64,000 nt of DNA, from NCBI RefSeq assembly GCF_001708935.1, contig NZ_MASI01000010.1:23205-87204 (forward strand), given 5' to 3'. The position numbers and the translations under genes were made by a program. Below the pieces are notes generated by a model. It saw only the letters and a program-made list of their open reading frames with translations. It searched no databases and was not told the origin of the DNA. Positions 9,011-18,659 of this stretch are shown here, piece by piece. Source of the DNA: Methyloligella halotolerans (lineage in GTDB: Bacteria > Pseudomonadota > Alphaproteobacteria > Rhizobiales > Methyloligellaceae). Numbering within the stretch: the stretch's first letter is position 1; each line of letters starts with the position of its first letter.

Positions 9011-9331
9011 TCAATCGGGGGAAGCGAGCTTCAGGCCGATGAGGCCGCAAAGGATCAGGAGGGCGCTAAGCGCCCGGTAGAGCGTGAGGGTTTCGCCGAG
9101 AACCAACGTTCCGATGAGAAATGTCCCGAACGCGCCGATCCCCGTCCAAGCGATATAGCTGGTGGCGAGGGGCAGGGACTTCATGGCGTAGGAGAGCAGG
9201 AAGACCGAAGGGGCGATCGTCACCAAGACGATGATGCTGGGTATCAGCCGCGTGAAGCCGTTCGACTCCTTGATCGCCCATGCCCAACCGATCTCGATCA
9301 ATCCCGCTCCGACAAGTGCAAGCCAGGCCAT
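9011..9331 (-). CDS. sugE: SMR family transporter, SugE/Gdx-like
   Basis: A 106-residue, four-helix small multidrug resistance protein. Glu13 in GLIEIGWAWAIKE is the conserved proton/substrate residue. The AMKSLPLATSYIAWTGIGAFGT segment resembles the SugE/Gdx branch, which exports guanidinium, more than EmrE. The open frame continues 20 residues upstream, but the ATG at 9331 gives the family's standard N-terminus (MAWLALVGAGLIEIGW). Only one subunit gene is present, so it should form a homodimer. No guanidine riboswitch was recognised in its leader. Confidence 0.85.
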   Translation of the reverse strand: MAWLALVGAGLIEIGWAWAIKESNGFTRLIPSIIVLVTIAPSVFLLSYAMKSLPLATSYIAWTGIGAFGTFLIGTLVLGETLTLYRALSALLILCGLIGLKLASPD

Positions 9332-9433
9332 CGCCCACCCCCGTGAAATACAATCCTGAAAACGTGCAGGCAGAAGTGACGGAAAGGCCAAGCCTTGGCA
9401 AGGCGTGACGAAGGCGCAGGTCGGCCCGCGGGT

Positions 9434-10912
9434 TCAGCCGAGCGCCTTCAAGGCTCGCGCGAGGCGGCGCATGGCGGCTTCGGCCCGGTGGGGGCTCAGC
9501 GCGGCGAAGCCGAGCAGCCAGCCACTCTTTCGGGCGCCGGTCCTGCCGAAATAGAGGCGGCCCAGGGTGGGTAATTCGATTTTCTCCGCTGCTGCCGCCT
9601 TCACGGTCTCGGCTTCGTCGAGCCCATTTCTCAAATAGGCTGCGATATGGAGCCCGCCGGCCGGGTGCTGGGCTTGGGCGTATGGCGCGAGATGCTTCTC
9701 GAACGCGGTGAGGAACGCATCGCGGCGGCCGCGATAAAGGTCGCGCATGCGGCGGATATGGGCGGTGAAATGGCCCTCGCTCATGAAGCGGGACAGGACC
9801 GCCTGGGGAAGCGTTGCGGTATGCCCGTCGATCAGGCTGCGGGCGGCCACGAAGGCGGGCATCAGGCTCTCGGGGAGGACGAGATAGGCGATCCGCAAGG
9901 ACGGGAACAGCACCTTTGAGAACGTGCCGAGATAGAGCACGCGGCCTGACGGATCGAGCCCCTGAATGGCGGAGATGGGGCGGCTGTCGTAGCGGAACTC
10001 GCTGTCGTAATCGTCCTCGATGATCCAGCTTCCGTTCTCGTTCGCCCAGTGGATAAGCGCCAGGCGCCGCTCCAGGCTCAGTGTGGCGCCCGTGGGATAT
10101 TGATGGGAGGGCGTGACATAGACCGCCTTCGCCCCCGCAGCCCTTTCCGTGAGACGGTCTGTTCTCAGGCCGTCCCGATCGACCGGGACGGGAGCAAACC
10201 TCAGCCCGGCGCCCTCGAAGCCGAGGCGAGCGCCATGGAAGCCGGGGTTCTCGAAGGCGAGCGTATCGCCCGGCTCCAGCAGCAGGGTGGCAATCAGGCC
10301 TAGCGCTTGCTGGGAGCTGTTCAGGATGAGGATTTGCTCCGGCCGGCAGGTGACACCGCGATGGGTGGCGAGGTAGCGGGCGATCTCACTGCGAAGTTCG
10401 GGCAGACCCTGCGCGTCCGCGTAAAGAAGCCGTGGGGAGATATCGCTCAAGACACGATTGGTGAGCGATCTCCAGATCGCGGAGGGGAACTGCTCGACGT
10501 CGGGCAGGATCACGAAAGGATGGGCGTCGTTGTGATCCTGGACGCCGCCCGAGCGGGCGACCTCACGCCCGCGTGCCGATAGCGCAGACGCGGTGATCGG
10601 GGTGTTCGCGCGCTTGCGGTCCATCTTGTGAAGCGGGAAGGCATGGTCCGTCTCGGCGGCAAAGGTGCCGCTGCCGCTTCTGCGCTGGAGATACCCCTCC
10701 AGCTCCAACTGCTGATAGGCGCTCTCCACGGTATCACGGGACACGCCGGCCTCGTGCGCCAGAAGCCGGCTGGATGGAAGCCTGTCTCCCGGCGGGATGT
10801 GACCTTCGGCGATGAGGCGGCGCAGGGCGTTCTGGAGTCGGAGGGTCAGCAGCCCGCCATGGCTGTCTTCCTGCTCCAGAAGCGTGATCAGCGTTGCCGG
10901 TGTGGGACGCAT
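9434..10912 (-). CDS. MocR/PdxR-type GntR regulator with aminotransferase domain
   Basis: A 492-residue transcription factor. An N-terminal GntR winged helix (residues about 15-85, GDRLPSSRLLAHEAGVSRDTVESAYQQLELEGYL) is fused to a fold-type I aminotransferase domain carrying the PLP lysine in YLGTFSKVLFPSLR. Such proteins control vitamin B6, taurine, GABA or other amine genes. The upstream region holds TGGTC direct repeats (10945-10960), a type of site MocR proteins bind. It is divergent from a molybdopterin oxidoreductase, but regulation of that gene is unproven. Confidence 0.92.
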   Translation of the reverse strand: MRPTPATLITLLEQEDSHGGLLTLRLQNALRRLIAEGHIPPGDRLPSSRLLAHEAGVSRDTVESAYQQLELEGYLQRRSGSGTFAAETDHAFPLHKMDRKRANTPITASALSARGREVARSGGVQDHNDAHPFVILPDVEQFPSAIWRSLTNRVLSDISPRLLYADAQGLPELRSEIARYLATHRGVTCRPEQILILNSSQQALGLIATLLLEPGDTLAFENPGFHGARLGFEGAGLRFAPVPVDRDGLRTDRLTERAAGAKAVYVTPSHQYPTGATLSLERRLALIHWANENGSWIIEDDYDSEFRYDSRPISAIQGLDPSGRVLYLGTFSKVLFPSLRIAYLVLPESLMPAFVAARSLIDGHTATLPQAVLSRFMSEGHFTAHIRRMRDLYRGRRDAFLTAFEKHLAPYAQAQHPAGGLHIAAYLRNGLDEAETVKAAAAEKIELPTLGRLYFGRTGARKSGWLLGFAALSPHRAEAAMRRLARALKALG

Positions 10913-10939
10913 AAGCGGTCTGCCGTAAGCGATCTAAGT

Positions 10940-10965
10940 GGCTGGGTCGACCAGACCAATCTAGC
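10940..10965. promoter_or_regulatory. Possible MocR operator (TGGTC direct repeats)
   Basis: On the minus strand the sequence reads ATTGGTCTGGTCGACCCAG, with two adjacent TGGTC units and a GGTCGACC palindrome at 10945-10952. It lies in the 100-base gap between the divergent MocR gene and the oxidoreductase gene. Family knowledge makes such repeats candidate autoregulatory sites. No binding evidence exists here. Confidence 0.35.
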
Positions 10966-11012
10966 CCTATGCTCTCCGCGTTGCGATGAGGAATTCTGGG
11001 AGATGTGCGGTC

Positions 11013-13040
11013 ATGGACGTTGCCGGCGATATCGAGATCAAGACCACCTGTCCGCGGGATTGTTACGACGCGTGCGGGATCAGCGTGGTGGTGCGCGAGG
11101 GTGAGATCCACAAGGTGAAGGGCGATCCCGACCACGCCGTCACCCGCGGTTCCCTCTGCCAGAAATGCGCCATCGCCTATAACGGCGCGTTCCTCGATCC
11201 CGGCCAGCGGCTCGCCTTTCCCATGAAGAGGGTGGGGAAGAAGGGCGACGCGGCCTTTCAGGCCGTCACCTGGAACTACGCCCTGTCGGATATCGCCAAG
11301 CGGTTGGAGAAGATGCTGTCCAACCGCGATCCCTCCACGATCCTGCATACCCATTACACCGGCACGGTTTCGATGATCGCCGGCTGGTTTCCCATGCGGT
11401 TCTTCAACCGGCTCGGTGCGACGGAGGTCGATCCCGATACGATCTGCAACAAGGCCGGACATGTGGTGCTCGAGCATATGTTCGGCACATCGCTTACCGG
11501 GTTCGATCCCGAGCAAATCGCGCATGCCAAGACGCTACTGATCTGGGGCGGCAATCCGTCGAGCACCGCGCCCCATATGCATAGCGACTGGATCGGCTCC
11601 AGCCAGGCCAAGGTGATCGTCATCGATCCGATCGCCCACGAGACGGCCCAGGCCGCCGATCTCTATCTGCAGCTCAGGCCCGGCAGCGATGCGGCACTGG
11701 CATTCGGTCTGCTGCATGTGATCAAGCGCGAAGGGCTGCTCGACCGGGCTTTCCTCGATGCGCACACGGTCGGCTTCGATCTGGTGGAGCCGGCCATCGA
11801 TGCGGCGACGCCCGATGTGACGGCAGCGAAGACCGGCGTTCCGGCCGGTCTCATCGAAGACGCGGCGATGCAGTTCGGCACCGGTCCTGCGCTGCTGTGG
11901 CTGGGCCAGGGCATGCAGCGCCAGCCACGCGGCGGTAATGCCTTCCGCTCCGCCGCCCTTCTCAGCGTGGCGACCGGCTATCTCGGCCGGAAGGGTGCGG
12001 GCTTCTGCTACATGAACGGGCCGGAGACGCGCGGCGTGGATATGGACTTTATTACCGGCGAGGAGCTGCGCAGCGATGGCGGCTCCAGCATCAGCCATAT
12101 CGATCTTGCGGACACCCTGGCCGACCCGGCGCGCGCCTCTGCGCTGTTCACCTGGAACAACAACGTGCTTGCATCGAGCCCGAACCAGTCGAAGCTGCGG
12201 GCGGCGCTTTCGCGCGAGGATCTGTTCACCGTGGTGAGCGATCTGTTTCTCACGGATACGGCGGCTTATGCCGACTACGTGCTGCCGGCAGCGAGTTTCT
12301 TCGAGTTCGACGATCTGATCTTTCCCTATTTCAACAACACAATGTCGGCCCAGACGGGCGCGATCCCGCCGCTCGGCGAGTCGTTGCCCAATCAGGAGAT
12401 CTTCCGGCGGCTGGCGCGGCGGATGGGATATGAGGAGCCTGCGCTCTACGAGAGCGACCGTTCGATCATCGACCGGCTGATGAGCCAGACCAGCTACGAC
12501 GGGGATTTCGAGGATCTGCAGGCGGCGGGCACCGTGCGTCTGTTCGACAACCCGCCGATCCAGTTCGAGTCGCTGGAATTTGCCACGCCCTCGGGCAAGA
12601 TCGAAGTGGCGTGCGAAAGTCTTCAGCAGATGGGTCAGCCGCTGGTACCCGAGCCTCATGCGGACGAGGAAAGCCGGGAGGGCTGGCTGCGGGTGCTGTC
12701 GCCCGCCTCGCCCTGGCTGATGAACTCCACCTATTGCAACGACCGCAAGATCCAGTCCCGGATGGGCGCGGCGAAATGCTTCCTTGCCGCGTCGGAGCTG
12801 GAACGGCGCGGGCTGAAGGACGGCGACCGGGTCATGCTGCGCAACGAGACCGGCGCGGTCGCCCTGGAGGCCGCCGTGTCGGATGCCGTGCCGGAAGGCG
12901 TCGCGCTGGTCTACAAGGGGCGCTGGCTGGGCCGGTCCCACAGGGACGCCAACGTCAACGTGCTCAATATCGGGCTCAAGGCCGATGTCGCCGAAAGCAC
13001 GGCGGTTCACGGCGTGGCGGCCGAGCTCATTCCCGCATAG
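11013..13040 (+). CDS. Molybdopterin (bis-MGD) oxidoreductase family protein
   Basis: A member of the DMSO-reductase superfamily, about 675 residues. The N-terminal [4Fe-4S] motif is seen as CPRDCYDACG followed by GSLCQKC. A central MGD-binding region contains TLLIWGGNPSSTAPHMHSDW, and a C-terminal molydopterin dinucleotide-binding domain ends with HRDANVNVLNIG. The Cys in TICNKAGH is a candidate Mo ligand. There is no Tat signal, so it should be cytosolic. Start: the ATG at 11013, about 8 bases after GGGAGATG, rather than the ATG at 10986. The substrate is unknown. Confidence 0.9.
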   Translation: MDVAGDIEIKTTCPRDCYDACGISVVVREGEIHKVKGDPDHAVTRGSLCQKCAIAYNGAFLDPGQRLAFPMKRVGKKGDAAFQAVTWNYALSDIAKRLEKMLSNRDPSTILHTHYTGTVSMIAGWFPMRFFNRLGATEVDPDTICNKAGHVVLEHMFGTSLTGFDPEQIAHAKTLLIWGGNPSSTAPHMHSDWIGSSQAKVIVIDPIAHETAQAADLYLQLRPGSDAALAFGLLHVIKREGLLDRAFLDAHTVGFDLVEPAIDAATPDVTAAKTGVPAGLIEDAAMQFGTGPALLWLGQGMQRQPRGGNAFRSAALLSVATGYLGRKGAGFCYMNGPETRGVDMDFITGEELRSDGGSSISHIDLADTLADPARASALFTWNNNVLASSPNQSKLRAALSREDLFTVVSDLFLTDTAAYADYVLPAASFFEFDDLIFPYFNNTMSAQTGAIPPLGESLPNQEIFRRLARRMGYEEPALYESDRSIIDRLMSQTSYDGDFEDLQAAGTVRLFDNPPIQFESLEFATPSGKIEVACESLQQMGQPLVPEPHADEESREGWLRVLSPASPWLMNSTYCNDRKIQSRMGAAKCFLAASELERRGLKDGDRVMLRNETGAVALEAAVSDAVPEGVALVYKGRWLGRSHRDANVNVLNIGLKADVAESTAVHGVAAELIPA

Positions 13041-13125
13041 GTCGCTAGCCGGGCAAGGACCAACCGGGCAGAGTGCCTGACTAGGTGCGCCGGCCTTTTC
13101 AGACACCCCAGATCGCGGAGGAAGA

Positions 13126-13851
13126 ATGAAAGTTCTCGTATTGCAGCATCTCGAAATCGAGCATCCCGGCATCTTCCTGGACTTCTTTGCCGAGGACGGA
13201 TTCGAGCTCACGACGGTGGAGCTGGACGAGGGGGAGACGATCCCCGATCTTGAGCCGTTCGATTTCATGGTGGTGATGGGCGGCCCCCAGGACACCTGGC
13301 AGGAAGAGGAATACCCGTGGTTCGTGCCCGAGAAGGCGGCGATCCGGAAATTCGTGAAAGAGATGGGGCGGCCCTATCTCGGCATGTGCCTGGGCCACCA
13401 GCTCCTGGCCGATGCTGTGGGCGGAAAGGTCGGCCCTGGCGATAAACCCGAAGTCGGCGTGCTGACGGTCGATAAGACCGAAGCCGGCAGGGAGTCGCGG
13501 TTCCTGAAAGGTCTCCCCGAGAAGATCGAGTCCCTGCAATGGCACGGGGCCGAGGTGAAATCACTGCCGCCGGAGGCGGAAGTGCTCGCGTCATCCCCCG
13601 TGTGTCCGATCCAGATCTTCCGTTACGGCGATTGCGCGTTCGGGCTGCAATGCCATGTGGAGATCACGGAGGACACGGTCGACCAGTGGGCGGCGGTGCC
13701 GGAATACGCTGCAGCTTTGGAGCAGAGCTTCGGCAAAGGCGCAGTGGACGGCTTGAGGGCGAAGGTGGCCGAGAAGCTGCCGCAGTTCAACGGCGATGCG
13801 CGGAAGCTGTACGACAACTTCAAGGCGATCCTGATGGAGAAGCGCGGCTAG
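13126..13851 (+). CDS. Class I glutamine amidotransferase-like protein
   Basis: A 241-residue GATase1-fold protein. The nucleophile Cys is in GMCLGHQLLA, with the His and Glu of the triad in QCHVEITED. The fold resembles the GMP-synthase glutaminase domain, but no synthetase domain or partner is present. Free-standing members act on gamma-glutamyl compounds or have unknown roles. A clear GGAGGAAGA precedes the start. It is 85 bases downstream of the oxidoreductase and could share its transcript. Confidence 0.88.
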   Translation: MKVLVLQHLEIEHPGIFLDFFAEDGFELTTVELDEGETIPDLEPFDFMVVMGGPQDTWQEEEYPWFVPEKAAIRKFVKEMGRPYLGMCLGHQLLADAVGGKVGPGDKPEVGVLTVDKTEAGRESRFLKGLPEKIESLQWHGAEVKSLPPEAEVLASSPVCPIQIFRYGDCAFGLQCHVEITEDTVDQWAAVPEYAAALEQSFGKGAVDGLRAKVAEKLPQFNGDARKLYDNFKAILMEKRG

Positions 13852-13858
13852 GGCGTCA

Positions 13859-13882
13859 TGAGCCGCCGGGGACGGCGGCTCA
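13859..13882. terminator. Bidirectional hairpin between convergent genes
   Basis: A perfect 9-bp stem (TGAGCCGCC / GGCGGCTCA) with loop GGGGAC lies between the amidotransferase stop and the convergent oxidoreductase stop, overlapping the latter. No U-tract follows, so termination is plausible rather than certain. Confidence 0.45.
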
Positions 13883-14908
13883 GCCTTCGATCCCGCGTGC
13901 CGTGAGGTCCTGAGAGGCCTTCTCCAGCACCCTCTGGACCCGCAGCGCCTCGCGCCCATCGGTGCGGGGCGTGGCGCCCGTGGCGATGCAGTCTAGGAAG
14001 TGGCGGCACTCTTCCTTCAGGGGCTCGGCCTGTGGCACGGCCACGCGCTCGGCCTCGGCCTTGTCCGGAACGGGCAATTCCCCGTCCCAGGTGAGGCCGT
14101 GGGGGTAGAGCAGGAGCTTGTCGTCCCATGCCTCGCCATCGTTGAAGACCGCCATGCCCTCGGTGCCGATGGCCACGAGCTTGTGCTCCTTGAAAGGGTG
14201 GAACCAGGACACGAAGATCTGGGCCCGGGGCTCGCCCGGAAAATTCAGATGGAGCGTGGCCGTATCGGCGACATTGGGCTTCAGATGACAGGCGCCGAAG
14301 GCATCGACCTCGTCCGGCTCCGCGCCCATCAGTGACAGCACCATGGAAATGTCGTGGGGCGCCAGGTCCCAGAGGGCGTTCTGGTCGCGCACGATGCGAC
14401 CCAGGGCGAGGCGGTTGGAATAGACGTACCGCAGCTCGCCGAGGCGACCGTCCTCCACCAGTTGACGGAGAGTCTGGAAGACCGGGTGATACTGCAGCAG
14501 ATGCCCGACCATGAGGGCCAAGCCCTTCTCTTCCGCCAGGGCGGCCAGCTCCTCCGCCTCGTCCAAGCGAAGGGTCAGGGGCTTTTCGACATAGACATGC
14601 TTGCCGGCCTGCAGGGCGCGCTTGGCGATGTCGTAATGCACGTCGCCGGGCACGGCGACCACGATGCCGTCGATGGTCTCGTCCGCAAGGGCCGCATCGT
14701 AGTCGAGGACCCGGGCGTCATGCTTCTCGGCGAAGGCGGCAGCGGTCTCGGGCGAATGGTCGATAACGGCCTCCAGGGCCCCGAGATCGGCGAAGTTGCG
14801 GATGAGGTTCTTGCCCCAGGCGCCGCAGCCGATCACAGCTACGCGCGGCACCGCAGTGCCTCCCTCGCTTCGATTGTCCGGTCGTGTGAGATCCTGCGTG
14901 TCCGACAT
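13880..14908 (-). CDS. Gfo/Idh/MocA family oxidoreductase
   Basis: A NAD(P)-dependent sugar or cyclitol oxidoreductase. The Rossmann motif AVIGCGAWGKN is near residue 24, the family catalytic motif is seen as VYVEKPLTL, and the C-terminal alpha/beta domain contains DLAPHDISMVLSLMG. Similar proteins act on UDP-sugars, but no glycan cluster is present here. The start at 14908 (MSDTQDLTRP) is chosen because the longer frame to 14971 has a low-complexity, charged N-terminus unlike the family. Length is then 342 residues. Confidence 0.88.
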   Translation of the reverse strand: MSDTQDLTRPDNRSEGGTAVPRVAVIGCGAWGKNLIRNFADLGALEAVIDHSPETAAAFAEKHDARVLDYDAALADETIDGIVVAVPGDVHYDIAKRALQAGKHVYVEKPLTLRLDEAEELAALAEEKGLALMVGHLLQYHPVFQTLRQLVEDGRLGELRYVYSNRLALGRIVRDQNALWDLAPHDISMVLSLMGAEPDEVDAFGACHLKPNVADTATLHLNFPGEPRAQIFVSWFHPFKEHKLVAIGTEGMAVFNDGEAWDDKLLLYPHGLTWDGELPVPDKAEAERVAVPQAEPLKEECRHFLDCIATGATPRTDGREALRVQRVLEKASQDLTARGIEG

Positions 14909-15097
14909 GCGCCACCCGTGCCTATCCGTTTCCGAGCCCCATTCGCCGGCTCTTCCCTCGTGGGGGCGCACACCCTGTCAATGGGGTGAGCGTTTCAGCC
15001 GATGTTGGGGATTTCTCTTTACCGAGCCGGATTTCTGCACGAAGGCACCGGGGGCAGCAACTCACATCCTGTTACAGTTAATGAAGTGTTACGGCTG

Positions 15098-16000
15098 CTA
15101 CTCCGCGAAGCTGAGAAGGGCGAAGCGCCAAGCTTCCTGCTTCTTGCCGGGCCAAAGCTCCTCGCGGGTGGGAGGGTTGTCGGGCGGTTTGACGCCGGTG
15201 ACTTCCGCGGCGATGTAGCGTCCCGTCTCGCGAAGGCGGACGGTGGCCTCCGGGAATTTGTCCTCCAGCTTCTTCTTCAATGCCTCCGCCTCGTCGGCGA
15301 TCTCGTCGCTGTCGATCTTGCGTGGCGCGCCGTCGATCAGCTCCGCCGTGGCGATCTTCGAGGCGCGGAAGCCGTCATGAACGATGTCGACCGAGATAAC
15401 GAGGGCGGCGACCGAGTCGGCCCACCAGAAGCCGAAGCCGACGCCGAGGATGCCGAGGGTCGCAGCCAGCCCTGTCATCCAGTCGGCCTTCTGCATGAGA
15501 GAGTCCGTGAACAGCACCTTGTCGTGAAGCCTCCGGGCAACGGGCTGCTTCAGGCGGCCGATAATGATCGGGGGGATCACCGAATAGATCAGGGCTGCGA
15601 TCATCAGCCAGCCCATCCAGATCTCTTCGCCGAAGAACTCGATGGGTCCGATAGTCGGATGCTCCTGGGCGATAAGCTTCATGCCGGCGTCATAGATCAG
15701 GTAGCCGCCCATGAAGAACAGGGCCGTCGCGGCGATAAGGAAGGCGAGGCTGTTGGCCCGCATGAAGCCGAAAGGAAAGCGGCGGGTGGGCGATTTCCGC
15801 TCGAAGTGAAGGGCCAGAAGGAAGACGGCGGCGGGAACGAGGCCGAGCGTGTCCTCAACCCAGGCCGACTTCATGGCTTGGCTGGAGCCCATGACGAGCG
15901 CCATGACGATCACGATGGTGACCTGCCAGAATATCGTCCACCACTCCAGACGGACGGCGTGGGCGATGTCGTCGCGGATTGGCTCGGGCAGCTTGCTCAT
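15098..16000 (-). CDS. Cation diffusion facilitator (CDF) family transporter
   Basis: An inner-membrane divalent-metal/proton antiporter of 300 residues with about six helices. The metal-site region is seen as FTDSLMQKADWMTGLAAT, with ADS following in FGFWWADSVAAL. The C-terminal cytosolic domain is short. The ATG at 16000 gives MSKLPEPIRDDI; the 65-residue upstream extension lacks transporter character and overlaps the next gene. It starts 2 bases after that lipoprotein gene's stop, so the two form an operon. The metal ion is not determinable. Confidence 0.88.
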   Translation of the reverse strand: MSKLPEPIRDDIAHAVRLEWWTIFWQVTIVIVMALVMGSSQAMKSAWVEDTLGLVPAAVFLLALHFERKSPTRRFPFGFMRANSLAFLIAATALFFMGGYLIYDAGMKLIAQEHPTIGPIEFFGEEIWMGWLMIAALIYSVIPPIIIGRLKQPVARRLHDKVLFTDSLMQKADWMTGLAATLGILGVGFGFWWADSVAALVISVDIVHDGFRASKIATAELIDGAPRKIDSDEIADEAEALKKKLEDKFPEATVRLRETGRYIAAEVTGVKPPDNPPTREELWPGKKQEAWRFALLSFAE

Positions 16001-16002
16001 CG

Positions 16003-16503
16003 CTATTCCCCCGTCTCCGAAACGTGAGGTTGGGAACCGTCGCCCTGCGTTTGAGCCGGGACCGCCTTGACCTGGCGCTGGACCTGCATCAGCCAGCGGT
16101 TCTCTCCCTTGCGGACGAGGGCGCGGAGCTGCGGCTTCTCGCTGTCCTCCGCGGCGCCGCCAACAGGCTTGGAAAGGGCGGCATGCTTCTTCCATGGCGT
16201 GGCCTTGGCGAAGCTGCCGATCACGATGTCCAGCTCACCCTTCTCAAGCTTCGGGACGAGTATCTCGGCAGGGCCCTCTTCGAAGCTGGGTGCCGCGTCC
16301 ACCGATTTGGCGATCGATTCTGCGAGCGCCTTCTCCCCGGCATTGTTCTGATCCCGGCCGGCGATCAGGCCCGTGCGCATCTCGCCGGAGTCCCGGATTT
16401 GAACGGTCGTCTCGGCGGGATCCTTCGGGAAATCGTCGCATCCGGACAAGGTCAGCCCGATGGCGATGATGACAAGGGGTATGAAACGTCGTGTGGTGAG
16501 CAC
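16003..16503 (-). CDS. Putative lipoprotein with a reduced solute-binding-protein-like region
   Basis: A 166-residue exported protein. Its signal peptide ends in a lipobox (LTLSGC), so it should be lipid-anchored. A middle segment (LEKGELDIVIGSFAKATPWKKHAALSKPV) resembles the ligand-sensing part of family 3 periplasmic binding proteins, but the whole is too short to be a complete one. It is co-transcribed with the CDF transporter and may capture or sense a ligand for it. Function is otherwise unknown. Confidence 0.65.
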   Translation of the reverse strand: MLTTRRFIPLVIIAIGLTLSGCDDFPKDPAETTVQIRDSGEMRTGLIAGRDQNNAGEKALAESIAKSVDAAPSFEEGPAEILVPKLEKGELDIVIGSFAKATPWKKHAALSKPVGGAAEDSEKPQLRALVRKGENRWLMQVQRQVKAVPAQTQGDGSQPHVSETGE

Positions 16504-16597
16504 GGTCGGATCGACTGCTGAAAATCAACTTGTTGGTGTGCTTTCCAAACGCGCCCATCCCGTTGAGGTTCCGGCCGCGGACCGGCGGTGAGGCGCG

Positions 16598-17451
16598 TCA
16601 GCCGCCGGCGCCGGACTGGGAGGATTGTCCGCTCAGATCGGCGAGGGCGACGTCGCCGTCGGTCACGTAGTGGTTCACGGGGCCGACGCGAAGCTTGTCG
16701 CCCGCATCATAGAGCGTCACCTCGCCGATCGCCTGGGCCTCTTTAAGCTGGGCCATGATGAAGTCGCGCTCGGTGTTGGTGTCGGATGCCGTGGCGTGGG
16801 TGATCTGAAGGGTAAGCTTGGTGACGGAGAAGCCGGTGTCCTGGGTGCCGGCGCCGATCCAGAGCAGTTCTGCGCCGGCCCTCGGACGGTCGGTGTTCAG
16901 CCAGAACTCGGGGGTCGTGATCTCCGCTTCCGCCTCGGTGACCTCGGCGAGGCTCTTGGCCCAGAAGCGGACGTGATGGCGCTTGCGCGGCTGTCGCCGA
17001 TGGGTTTCTGAAATCCGAGGTCCTGGCCGCGTCCGAACAGGTAGAGGGTCGAGAAGGGCGCGGTCGGGTAGGGGCGGTTGAGCAAGAAGGCCTGCGCCAT
17101 GTGCAGGGAACTCGTCAGGCCCAAAGGGTCGGCGGTGTGCCATCCGGCCGCACCGAAGGCGGCGCGCAGCTCGTCCTCCGTGCCGATCAGGGCCAGATTG
17201 ACGGGGTCGCCGGGGAGTCCGTCTCCGGTCACGGTGTAGCGGGGAACGTGTTTGCGCAGCTGGATCTTGAGACCCATGCGCACGGCGTAGGGCAGGATCA
17301 CATAGGCTCCGAGACCGTAGGTGATCGCCAGGGCGAGCACCGTGGGGAGATCGGAATCCGCCCAGTTGAAGACGTAGACGATCATCCAGACCGTGAGCGC
17401 GCCAAGGCCGAAGATGGCGATGCGCTGCAATGTCAGTAGCAATAATCTCAC
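16598..17451 (-). pseudogene. LssY C-terminal domain membrane protein, frameshifted
   Basis: The N-terminal part (17451 to about 16990) has two hydrophobic segments, then NLALIGTEDELRAAFGAAGWHTADPL and LFGRGQDLGFQKPIGDSR. The family continuation KRHHVRFWAKSL and a C-terminal part ending in YVTDGDVALADL lie in a different frame down to 16598. A single missing base near 16988-16993 (CGCGC context) reconnects them into one protein of about 284 residues. LssY_C domains occur in phosphatase-associated and secretion-linked membrane proteins; function is unclear. It may be intact if the indel is a sequencing error. Confidence 0.75.
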
Positions 17452-17684
17452 GGTGCGATTGAGCTGGGGCCGGTATCCGACGGGACAAGCGTTGGGAGAT
17501 GCTCCCCTGTCCGGGGTGCGGCGTCAAGAAAACGGGGCGGCGCGGCACCGCCCGCTTGATGCGCGTCGCGAAACGTTGGACCTTGCAGCGAGGGGCGAGG
17601 GCCTGTTGACCGCGATGCGGTGGCCAGCCGTCAATTCGGAATTTGCGAGACCGGCCGCAAAGTCGCGCCGGCACTGGGTGTGTC

Positions 17685-18617
17685 GTGGTTGAAGGTGATG
17701 AGATCCAGCCGCTGATCGAGGCGGTTCACGAAGAGTTCGTGCCCTATCTCGGTGAGGGGAAGGTCGCCGACTATATTCCCGAGCTCGCGAAAGCAGACCC
17801 GCGCAATCTCGGCATCGCGGTCGCGACCGTCGATGGGCGGGTCTACAGCACCGGTGACGATGCGGAGCCCTTCACCATCCAGAGCATCTCCAAGGTGTTT
17901 GCGCTGACCCTGGCGCTCGGCAAGGTCGGTGACGATCTCTGGCGCCGGGTCGGCCGCGAGCCCTCGGGCACGCCATTCGATTCCATCATCCAGCTCGAGC
18001 ACGAGCACGGCATTCCACGCAACCCGTTCATCAACGCGGGCGCGCTGGTGGTCTCGGATATCCTGCTGTCCGGCTATCAACCCCGGGAGACCATCGGCCA
18101 GATCCTCGAATTCGTGCGCTTCATCGCCAATGACGAGACGATCGCCATCGATCCGGTGGTGGCGCGTTCCGAAACCGAGCACGGCTATCGCAATCGCGCC
18201 CTGGCCAATTTCATGCTCGGCTTCGGTAATATCGAGCATGCGGTCGATCTTGTGCTGGGCGTGTATTTCCACCAATGCGCCATCGCCATGGATTGCCGGC
18301 AGCTGGCGAAGGCCGGGCTGTTCCTGGCGACGGGCGGCCGGGTAACCCACCGCGATACCGGCGTCGTCTCGACGCTTCGGGCGCGGCGTATCAATGCGCT
18401 TATGCTGACCTGCGGACAGTATGACGGCTCGGGAGATTTCGCGTTCCGGGTCGGCCTTCCGAGCAAGAGCGGCGTGAGCGGCGGGCTGCTCGCCATCGTG
18501 CCGGGCATCGCCTCGGTCGCAGTCTGGTCGCCGGCGCTCAACAAGCAGGGCAATTCGCTGGTCGGGACCCTGGTGCTCGAGCGGCTTGCCGAGCGGGCGG
18601 GCTGGTCGATTTTCTAA
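17685..18617 (+). CDS. glsA: Glutaminase A
   Basis: Hydrolyses L-glutamine to glutamate and ammonia, with a beta-lactamase-like serine fold. The catalytic Ser-Lys pair is in QSISKVFAL. Further family motifs are [11 protein letters not shown], the conserved Tyr/Asn region [12 protein letters not shown], and the C-terminal [14 protein letters not shown]. The GTG at 17685 is chosen because it gives a start comparable to other glutaminases; the TTG at 17643 would add 14 unlikely residues. It is about 310 residues long. No clear Shine-Dalgarno was seen, so the start is tentative. Confidence 0.93.
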   Translation: MVEGDEIQPLIEAVHEEFVPYLGEGKVADYIPELAKADPRNLGIAVATVDGRVYSTGDDAEPFTIQSISKVFALTLALGKVGDDLWRRVGREPSGTPFDSIIQLEHEHGIPRNPFINAGALVVSDILLSGYQPRETIGQILEFVRFIANDETIAIDPVVARSETEHGYRNRALANFMLGFGNIEHAVDLVLGVYFHQCAIAMDCRQLAKAGLFLATGGRVTHRDTGVVSTLRARRINALMLTCGQYDGSGDFAFRVGLPSKSGVSGGLLAIVPGIASVAVWSPALNKQGNSLVGTLVLERLAERAGWSIF

Positions 18618-18659
18618 CGGGCGGAGCATGGAGACGCGCTCTCCAGGTAGACCTCGCCC

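Noticed and set aside
9332..9433. Guanidine riboswitch upstream of the SugE-like gene
   Set aside because: None of the guanidine-I, -II or -III core motifs could be matched in this 100-base leader.
11535..13295. 586-residue open frame antisense to the molybdopterin oxidoreductase
   Set aside because: High-GC shadow frame: no RBS, no domain, composition dominated by Arg/His/Gly, and the plus strand encodes a clear enzyme.
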